Below, piece by piece: positions 31,538-35,899 of a DNA stretch of 35,899 bases. Position 1 is the stretch's first letter, and each line of letters starts with the position of its first letter. Origin of the DNA: JBKPRX01 sp046734795 (lineage in GTDB: Bacteria; Actinomycetota; Thermoleophilia; Gaiellales; Gaiellaceae); the NCBI GenBank assembly GCA_046734795.1, contig JBKPRX010000129.1:1-35899 (forward strand), read 5' to 3'. Made by a program: the position numbers and the translations under genes. The notes under the pieces are model-generated. The model made no database searches and was not told where the DNA came from. It saw only the letters and a list, made by a program, of their open reading frames with translations.

Positions 31538-31992
31538 CGCGCGCCTACGTCGGGCTCGGCTCGAACCTCGGCGACCGTGAGGCGCTGATCCGAGAGGCGG
31601 TTGCAGCGCTCGCCGCCGATCCGGAGGTCGAGGTCGTGGGCCTCTCGACGCTTCGGGAGACCGAGCCGGTCGACTATCCCGACCAGCCGCGCTTCTTCAA
31701 CGGCGCAGTCGCGCTCGAAACGTCGCTCGGGCCGCGCGCGCTGCTCGACCGTCTGCTCGAGATCGAGCGGAACCTCGGCCGTCGCCGCGACGGGCCGCCG
31801 AAAGGCCCGCGGACGATCGACCTCGACCTGCTCGTCTACGGCGACGAGGTCGTGGAGGAGCCCGGCCTGCGCGTCCCGCATCCCCGACTTCACGAGCGCC
31901 GCTTCGCCTTGGAGCCGCTGGCAGAGCTGGATCCGGGCCTCGTCGTCCCAGGAAGGGGCCCGGTCGAGGGGCTCCTGCCGGGGCTAGACTGA
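31534..31992 (+). CDS. folK: 2-amino-4-hydroxy-6-hydroxymethyldihydropteridine diphosphokinase
   Basis: 152 residues from GTG 31534, overlapping the end of folB. 'AYVGLGSNLGDREALIREAVAAL' is the HPPK opening. 'YPDQPRFFNGAVALET' holds the pterin-binding stretch, and 'RRRDGPPKGPRTIDLDLLVYGDEV' is the Mg-ATP binding D-x-D signature 'RTIDLDLL'. 'VPHPRLHERRFALEPLAEL' ends the family pattern. It transfers diphosphate from ATP to hydroxymethyl-dihydropterin, supplying FolP. It is the last gene of the folate operon; the DUF2469 gene follows after 8 bases. Confidence 0.95.
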   Translation: MTRAYVGLGSNLGDREALIREAVAALAADPEVEVVGLSTLRETEPVDYPDQPRFFNGAVALETSLGPRALLDRLLEIERNLGRRRDGPPKGPRTIDLDLLVYGDEVVEEPGLRVPHPRLHERRFALEPLAELDPGLVVPGRGPVEGLLPGLD

Positions 31993-32000
31993 TTCTCCGC

Positions 32001-32366
32001 ATGTCGCACCTCGACGACCTCGACGAATACGAAGCAGAGCTCGAGCTCCGGCTCAAGAAGGAGTACCAGGCCGTTTTCGGCCTCTTCCGCTATTGCGTCC
32101 TCACGCAGGACGCGACGTATCTCTGCAACCGGCTCGAACGGAGCTATGTGCCGCAGCAGGCGTATCCGTTCTTCCAGCTCAAGCTCGAGGACGTCTGGGT
32201 CTGGGACAAGAACCGGCCGACGCGGATGATCCCGCGCACCGAAATCTATACGTCGGGCGACGTCACGATCGAGGAGCTCCGCGGCGAAGGCGACGAGCCC
32301 GCGATCACCGCTGACGCACTCGCCGAACGGATCGGCGAGCGGCTTCCGACCGACGACGACCTGTAG
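32001..32366 (+). CDS. DUF2469 family protein
   Basis: 121 residues from ATG 32001. The opening 'LDEYEAELELRLKKEYQAVFGLFRYCVLTQDATYLCNRLE' and 'YPFFQLKLEDVWVWDKNRPTRMIPRTEIYTSGDVTIEEL' match DUF2469, a small actinobacterial family of unknown role (mycobacterial members share the E-Y-E-x-E-L..EY and DVWVWD..RP patterns). There is no signal peptide or membrane segment. A TAGACT lies 10 bases upstream within the folK end, and the start follows folK by 8 bases, so it may be read through from the folate operon or have its own start. It links this locus to the actinobacteria. Confidence 0.88.
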   Translation: MSHLDDLDEYEAELELRLKKEYQAVFGLFRYCVLTQDATYLCNRLERSYVPQQAYPFFQLKLEDVWVWDKNRPTRMIPRTEIYTSGDVTIEELRGEGDEPAITADALAERIGERLPTDDDL

Positions 32367-32376
32367 CGCGCCCCGT

Positions 32377-32388
32377 TAGGCTCGCGGC
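32377..32388 (+). promoter_or_regulatory. leaderless promoter of coaX
   Basis: TAGGCT (32377-32382), then CGCGGC, then the GTG at 32389. The 18 bases up to and including the start codon differ at one base from those in front of clpC (35783-35800). Confidence 0.6.
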
Positions 32389-33144
32389 GTGCTTCTCGCC
32401 GTCGACGTCGGCAACACGCAAACGGCCCTCGCCTTGTACGACGGCGAGTCGCTGACGCGGCAGTGGCGCGTCGCGACCGAAGCACATCGAACGGGCGACG
32501 AGCTGCACGCGCTCTTCTCGAACTTCCTCGAGCTCGGCTCGCTCGAGGGCATCTGCCTCTCGTCGACCGTGCCGAGGCTCGTACGTGAGTATGAGGCGAT
32601 GGCAGAACGCGCGGGCGTCGAGCTGCTTGTCGTCGGCCCAGGAACGCGCACCGGGATCCCGATCCACTACGACGACCCGCGCGAGGTCGGCCCCGATCGG
32701 ATCATGAACGCCGTCGCCGCGCGCGGTCGTTACGGAGCACCGGCGATCGTTGTCGACTTCGGCACCTCGACGAACTTCGACGTCGTCTCACCGGATGGCG
32801 ACTACGTCGGCGGCGTACTCGCACCCGGGATCGAAATCTCGATGGACGCGCTCTTCTCGCGCGCGGCGCGGCTCGTCAAGGTCGACTACGTCGAGCCGCC
32901 GTCGGTGATCGGCAAGACGACCGCCACCGCGCTGCAGTCCGGCCTCGTCTACGGGTTCGCCGGCCAGGTGGACGGGATCGCGAGCGCGATCCGCGGCGAG
33001 CTCGGCGTCGAGGCGCCGGTCATCGCAACGGGCGGCCTCGCAGATCTGATCGCCCCGCATTGCAAGACGGTCGCACACGTCGATCCGTATCTCACGCTCG
33101 ACGGACTGCGGATCGTATGGGGCTTGAACTCGCGCGAGAGCTAG
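32389..33144 (+). CDS. coaX: type III pantothenate kinase
   Basis: 251 residues from GTG 32389. ASKHA-fold motifs: 'LLAVDVGNTQTALALYDG' (phosphate 1 motif), 'LEGICLSSTVPRLV', 'YDDPREVGPDRIMNAVAARG' (pantothenate-binding), 'AIVVDFGTSTNFDVVSPDGDYVGGVLAPGIEIS' (phosphate 2 plus the Asp base) and 'VIATGGLADLI' near the end. It phosphorylates pantothenate as the first step of CoA synthesis; CoaX enzymes need a monovalent cation and are not feedback-inhibited by CoA. The 3' end overlaps the stop of the convergent PPOX gene by 4 bases. No panC or panD is in view. Confidence 0.95.
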   Translation: MLLAVDVGNTQTALALYDGESLTRQWRVATEAHRTGDELHALFSNFLELGSLEGICLSSTVPRLVREYEAMAERAGVELLVVGPGTRTGIPIHYDDPREVGPDRIMNAVAARGRYGAPAIVVDFGTSTNFDVVSPDGDYVGGVLAPGIEISMDALFSRAARLVKVDYVEPPSVIGKTTATALQSGLVYGFAGQVDGIASAIRGELGVEAPVIATGGLADLIAPHCKTVAHVDPYLTLDGLRIVWGLNSRES

Positions 33145-33722
33145 CTGCGCGGCAAGACGTCGCGCGCCCACTCGCTCCGCTTCCAGTCCGGCACGGGCGC
33201 CTCGCATCCCTCGCGCGGCACGAAGCGCGAGCGCTCGACGAGCGCATACCGGTGGATGTACCGCGGGCAGTTCGGGAAGACCTCGGTCGCCCGGACGCGG
33301 ACGACCAGCTGTGCGTCCGGGTACTCCTCGAGGAGCGGGTCGTCCTCGTCGATCGAGGCGACGCCGTTCACCCGGACGCGCTTGCCGCGCTCGAAGTCGA
33401 TGAAGAGAAGACCGACGTGTGGGTTGACGAGCGTGTTGCCGAGCGTGAGGAACATCCCGTTTCCGTCCCAGGACGGGAACGCGATCGTCGTCTCGTCGAG
33501 CACCCGCACGAAGCCGGGGTCGCCTCCCTTGTACGAGCATTGCGGATGACCGTCCGCGTCGGCGGTCGCGATGAAGAACATGTCGGCGCGCTCGATGAAC
33601 TCGCGGTCGCCGTCGTCGATGGACCGGCGCTGCACGAATCGCTCGTCGAGCCGATCGGCGATCCGCCGCGAGTCGAACTTGTCCTGGAGCTCGCGGTGCC
33701 CTTCGTGGTATGTCTCGCTCAC
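33141..33722 (-). CDS. pyridoxamine 5'-phosphate oxidase-like flavin-binding protein
   Basis: 193 residues from GTG 33722. 'FIERADMFFIATADADGHPQCSYKGGDPGFVRVLDE' is the split-barrel opening of PPOX/FMN-binding proteins, followed by 'IAFPSWDGNGMFLTLGNTLVNPHVGLLFIDFERGKRVRVNGVASI', a typical FMN-phosphate segment. The C-terminal 'VFPNCPRYIHRY' and 'CEAPVPDW' match a subgroup often annotated as pyridoxamine 5'-phosphate oxidase family. Substrates in this broad family include F420 and heme; none is indicated here. Its start codon is immediately next to that of the divergent PASTA gene, and its -10 box TACGCT lies inside that gene. Confidence 0.85.
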   Translation of the reverse strand: MSETYHEGHRELQDKFDSRRIADRLDERFVQRRSIDDGDREFIERADMFFIATADADGHPQCSYKGGDPGFVRVLDETTIAFPSWDGNGMFLTLGNTLVNPHVGLLFIDFERGKRVRVNGVASIDEDDPLLEEYPDAQLVVRVRATEVFPNCPRYIHRYALVERSRFVPREGCEAPVPDWKRSEWARDVLPRS

Positions 33723-33735
33723 GTGGAGAAGCGTA
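33709..33735. promoter_or_regulatory. back-to-back divergent starts with promoters inside coding sequence
   Basis: GTG codons of the two divergent genes form CACGTG (33720-33725) with no base between them. Minus-strand TACGCT (complement of 33730-33735) lies 7 bases before the PPOX start. Plus-strand TATGTC (33709-33714) lies 8 bases before the PASTA start. The minus-strand box is strong; the plus-strand one is weak at its last base. Confidence 0.4.
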
Positions 33736-34076
33736 CTGCGGCGCTCGCTGATCTCACAGTTGCGCTCGTGAGCGTGGCGGTTGGCCGCGGAAGCACGAGT
33801 GCGAAGACGCCCACCGTCCCTGTGCCGCGGGTCGTCGGCCTCCGATACGACGCGATCGCGCGGATCGGAGCGGCGCGCCTCTGCGCGGAGCTCGAGTTCG
33901 CGGATAGGGGGCCAGATGAGCGGATCGTGTCGCAGGATCCGGCGGGCCGGAGCCGTCAGACGCTCTACGGCATGGTCAAGCTCCGATCCGGGCCGCTGGA
34001 TCTGCCGGGCGGTCTATCGCTGTACGCCCTCCGCCTCGACGGAGGCGACACGAGCATTGCAAGCCGAACGAGGTGA
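33723..34076 (+). CDS. single PASTA-domain protein
   Basis: 117 residues from GTG 33723. The N-terminus 'EKRTAALADLTVALVSVAVGRGSTS' is a weak signal peptide or anchor. Residues about 35-95 form one PASTA domain: 'TVPVPRVVGLRYDAIARIGAARLCAELEFADRGPDERIVSQDPAGRSRQTLYGMVKLRSG'. PASTA domains bind muropeptides or beta-lactams and usually occur in tandem on Ser/Thr kinases and penicillin-binding proteins. Here there is one copy with no kinase or transpeptidase, so a small wall-binding protein is likely. The start is less certain because it abuts the PPOX start; a GTG 15 codons later is an alternative. It ends 4 bases before the convergent dusB. Confidence 0.7.
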   Translation: MEKRTAALADLTVALVSVAVGRGSTSAKTPTVPVPRVVGLRYDAIARIGAARLCAELEFADRGPDERIVSQDPAGRSRQTLYGMVKLRSGPLDLPGGLSLYALRLDGGDTSIASRTR

Positions 34077-34080
34077 ACTA

Positions 34081-35145
34081 TCACCCGCCGCCGTAGATCG
34101 AGATCGGCAGCCCCTCGAGCTCGATCTCGTCGAAGGGCTCCGGCAGCTCGGCCTCGAGCCGCTCGACGAGCTCGATCGCGCCGGGCGCCGCGGCGTACAA
34201 GCGTGTGACGACCTCGTCTGTCGTCGCGAGCTGCACGAGCTCCTGCTTGAACGGCCTCGGGAAGCGTCCGTGCCCGAGATACCAACCGTAGAACTTCTTC
34301 AGGAATCCGTTCGCGCGCCGCTCGCCGAGCTCTCGCACCGTCTCGCGGATGAAGACGACGAGCTCGGCTGCGACCTCTTCGCGCGTCGGCTCGTAGCGCT
34401 CGCCGTCGACGAGCTCGCGCAGCATCCACGGATTGCCCTGAGCAGCGCGGCCGATCATCACGGCTGCAGCGCCGCTCGCCGCTAGAACGTCCTCTGCCTT
34501 CGCGCGCGAGGTGATGTCGCCGGAAGCGATCACGGGAACCTCGACGAGATCGACGAGCTCAGCCGTCAGCGTGTGATCCGCAACGCCGGTGTACATCTGC
34601 TTCGCCGAACGAGGATGGAGCGTCAGTGCCTGCGCGCCGGCCTGGACAAGTCGGGGCCCGACTGCGAGGCACGCGCGCGATCCGTTCTCGAGGCCGCGCC
34701 GCATCTTCACGGTCACCGGCACGGAGACGGCGCTCGCGACCGCGTCGACGATGCGACACGCGCGTTCGGGATCCTCGAGGAGCGTCGCTCCGGCGCCGGT
34801 TTTCGTGACCTTCCGGACTGGGCAGCCGAAGTTGATGTCGACGAGGTCGGCGCCGGCCGCCTCGACCATGCGGGCAGCGTCACCCATGACCTGGGGGTCG
34901 GATCCGAAGATCTGGATCGCGAGCGGCTGCTCGTCGGGAGCCACGCGCAGGTAGCCGAGCGTCCGCTCGTTCCGGTGCTCGATTCCCGCGCAGCTCACCA
35001 TCTCGGAGCAGACGAGGCCCGCGCCGTAGCGCCGCCCCTGACGGCGAAACGCCTGCACGCTGACCCCGGCCATCGGCGCCAGAACGACCCGCGTCGGAAC
35101 CTCGACGGGGCCCACGCTCCACGGCTCGCGGAGGTCGATTTTCAC
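34081..35145 (-). CDS. dusB: tRNA-dihydrouridine synthase DusB
   Basis: 354 residues from GTG 35145. The FMN-binding TIM barrel opens with 'RVVLAPMAGVSVQAFRR'. 'AIQIFGSDPQVMGDAARMVEAAGADLVDINFGCPVRKVTKTGAGATLLEDP' holds the catalytic Cys108. 'VTVKMRRGLENGS', 'LTLHPRSAKQMYTGVADH', 'VIASGDITSRAKAEDVLAASGAAAVMIGRAAQGNPWMLREL' complete the barrel, and a helical C-terminal tRNA domain follows. It reduces specific uridines in tRNA with NADPH and FMN. A TAGCAT box lies 8 bases before the start. It is divergent from greA, with the greA promoter in the gap. Confidence 0.94.
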   Translation of the reverse strand: MKIDLREPWSVGPVEVPTRVVLAPMAGVSVQAFRRQGRRYGAGLVCSEMVSCAGIEHRNERTLGYLRVAPDEQPLAIQIFGSDPQVMGDAARMVEAAGADLVDINFGCPVRKVTKTGAGATLLEDPERACRIVDAVASAVSVPVTVKMRRGLENGSRACLAVGPRLVQAGAQALTLHPRSAKQMYTGVADHTLTAELVDLVEVPVIASGDITSRAKAEDVLAASGAAAVMIGRAAQGNPWMLRELVDGERYEPTREEVAAELVVFIRETVRELGERRANGFLKKFYGWYLGHGRFPRPFKQELVQLATTDEVVTRLYAAAPGAIELVERLEAELPEPFDEIELEGLPISIYGGG

Positions 35146-35153
35146 GGCGAGCC

Positions 35154-35159
35154 ATGCTA
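35154..35159 (-). promoter_or_regulatory. -10 box of dusB
   Basis: TAGCAT on the minus strand, 8 bases before the GTG at 35145. It lies upstream of the greA -35 at 35173, so the two promoters are separate. Confidence 0.45.
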
Positions 35160-35172
35160 CCGAGGCGCCTAT

Positions 35173-35201
35173 TGACGTTCGTCCTACGGTGCCGCTATAT
35201 T
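35173..35201 (+). promoter_or_regulatory. consensus sigma-70-type promoter of greA
   Basis: TTGACG (35173-35178) and TATATT (35196-35201) with a 17-base spacer. This is the only promoter in the window with both hexamers near the housekeeping consensus and gives a leader of about 80 bases. Confidence 0.8.
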
Positions 35202-35207
35202 TCGCGC

Positions 35208-35290
35208 CCGCAACGGCGCCACTCGGCGCCGAATTCGTTGAAATAGCCCCGTTTGCAGGCTTTTCGCCCCAGCGGGGTCAGGAGGACAGG
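35208..35290 (+). promoter_or_regulatory. greA leader with two inverted repeats and strong SD
   Basis: GGCGCC-ACTC-GGCGCC (35216-35231) and CCCCG (35248-35252) / CGGGG (35274-35278) can form hairpins in the leader. AGGAGG (35280-35285) lies 5 bases before the TTG start at 35291, directly after the second repeat. Attenuation or feedback by GreA is possible but unproven. Confidence 0.45.
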
Positions 35291-35764
35291 TTGAAGGAAG
35301 TCATCCTCACCGCCGAGGGACACAAGAAGCTCCAGCAGGAGATCGCGTATCTCTCGAACGAGAAGCGACGCGAAGTTGCCGAGCGCATCCGCATTGCGCG
35401 CGAGTTCGGCGATATCGCCGAGAACGCCGAGTACGACGACGCGAAGAACGAGCAGGCGCATCTCGAGGCACGCATCGCGATGCTCGAGGAGCGGCTGAAG
35501 AACGCGCGTGTCGTGACGAAGCGCGAGATCAAGTCGGGCGAGGTCTCGATCGGCACGAAAGTGCGGCTGCGAGACATGGACGCGAAAGAGACGCTCGAGT
35601 ACCACATCGTCGGCTCTGCGGAAGCGGACCCGGCCGAGCTCAAGCTCTCGAACGAGTCACCGGTCGGCAAGGCGATCATGGGCCGCAAGAAGGGCGAGGT
35701 CGTCGAGGTCTCCGCACCGCGCGGAACGCTGAAGTACAAGATCCTCGAGATCAAAGCCGCGTAG
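35291..35764 (+). CDS. greA: transcription elongation factor GreA
   Basis: 157 residues from TTG 35291, set by the AGGAGG 5 bases upstream. The N-terminal antiparallel coiled coil opens with 'LTAEGHKKLQQEIAYLSNEKRREVAERIRIAREFGDIAENAEYDDAKNEQAHLEARIAMLEERLKNA'. The acidic tip 'DIAENAEYDDAK' carries the residues that reach RNA polymerase's active site. The C-terminal FKBP-like domain ends 'SNESPVGKAIMGRKKGEVVEVSAPRGTLKYKILEI'. It stimulates cleavage of backtracked transcripts. Unlike its neighbours it uses a strong classical promoter with a long leader, fitting high expression. It ends 33 bases before clpC. Confidence 0.96.
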   Translation: MKEVILTAEGHKKLQQEIAYLSNEKRREVAERIRIAREFGDIAENAEYDDAKNEQAHLEARIAMLEERLKNARVVTKREIKSGEVSIGTKVRLRDMDAKETLEYHIVGSAEADPAELKLSNESPVGKAIMGRKKGEVVEVSAPRGTLKYKILEIKAA

Positions 35765-35785
35765 CTTTCTCCGCACCGAGCGCGT

Positions 35786-35797
35786 TAGGCTCGCCGC
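35786..35797 (+). promoter_or_regulatory. leaderless promoter of clpC
   Basis: TAGGCT (35786-35791), then CGCCGC, then the GTG at 35798, almost base-for-base like the coaX start region. I see no CtsR or HrcA-type operator in the short gap. Confidence 0.6.
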
Positions 35798-35899
35798 GTG
35801 TTCGAACGGTTCACCGAGCGCGCGCGACAGGTGATCGTGCTGGCGCAAGACGAAGCGCGGCTCCTCAAGCACAACTACATCGGCACAGAGCACCTACTC
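35798..35899 (+). CDS. clpC: ATP-dependent Clp protease ATP-binding subunit ClpC, N-terminal part
   Basis: Only the first 34 codons are inside the window, from GTG 35798. The translation 'MFERFTERARQVIVLAQDEA' followed by 'RLLKHNYIGTEHLL' is the unmistakable opening of ClpC, the first Clp-N repeat of the Hsp100 unfoldase that feeds ClpP. The rest lies beyond position 35899. It has its own TAGGCT -10 box 6 bases upstream and no SD, so its mRNA is probably leaderless. Its place after greA fits the actinobacterial order. Confidence 0.93.
   Translation, partial: MFERFTERARQVIVLAQDEARLLKHNYIGTEHLL

Overview
The window is a GC-rich, densely coded stretch of a bacterial chromosome with genes on both strands. 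I infer a high-GC actinobacterium, most likely of the Thermoleophilia type. The reasons are the tilS-hpt-ftsH-folP-folB-folK / DUF2469 / coaX / dusB / greA / clpC neighbourhood, many GTG and TTG starts, stop/start overlaps, VanW and L,D-transpeptidase wall proteins, and -10 boxes of the TANNNT type lying directly in front of start codons. This is inference from gene content; no rRNA or tRNA is present to confirm it.

Positions 1-12.9 kb are an accessory, catabolism-flavoured region. It holds a PD40 repeat protein (cut by the window edge), a CaiB/BaiF-type CoA transferase, a TetR regulator with an MFS transporter, a secreted hypothetical protein, an enolase-superfamily protein and a secreted alpha/beta hydrolase. 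These are followed by a GntR regulator, a type B carboxylesterase and a second TetR regulator, then three acyl-CoA dehydrogenases. The first TetR gene (1371) and the divergent acyl-CoA dehydrogenase promoter region (10515) share a near-identical 19-base palindromic element, so the regulator and the dehydrogenases about 9 kb apart probably form one regulon acting on CoA thioesters.

Positions 12.9-24.7 kb are mainly envelope and housekeeping genes: a GT39-like membrane glycosyltransferase divergent from a VanW-family wall protein, a hotdog thioesterase, a sirtuin, a secreted BNR-propeller protein, a tiny CxxC protein, an L,D-transpeptidase, a coiled-coil protein, a diacylglycerol-kinase-like lipid kinase lacking a standard start codon, DeoD purine nucleoside phosphorylase, a GNAT acetyltransferase and a secreted glycoside-hydrolase-like protein behind a structured leader.

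Positions 24.7-35.9 kb are conserved core: tilS, hpt and ftsH (with a candidate short leader ORF overlapping its start), then folP-folB-folK, a DUF2469 gene, coaX, a PPOX-fold protein, a single-PASTA protein, dusB, greA and the start of clpC. Between ftsH and folP sits an insertion with a decayed membrane-protein gene (one frameshift, one in-frame stop), a cupin and an intact paralogue of the decayed gene.

The strongest window-wide signal is regulatory. Most genes that begin a transcription unit have a TANNNT-like hexamer ending 6-9 bases before the start codon, as expected for leaderless mRNAs. Several divergent pairs have -10 boxes that overlap or lie inside the partner's reading frame. I found no CRISPR array, insertion sequence, tRNA, rRNA or phage gene.
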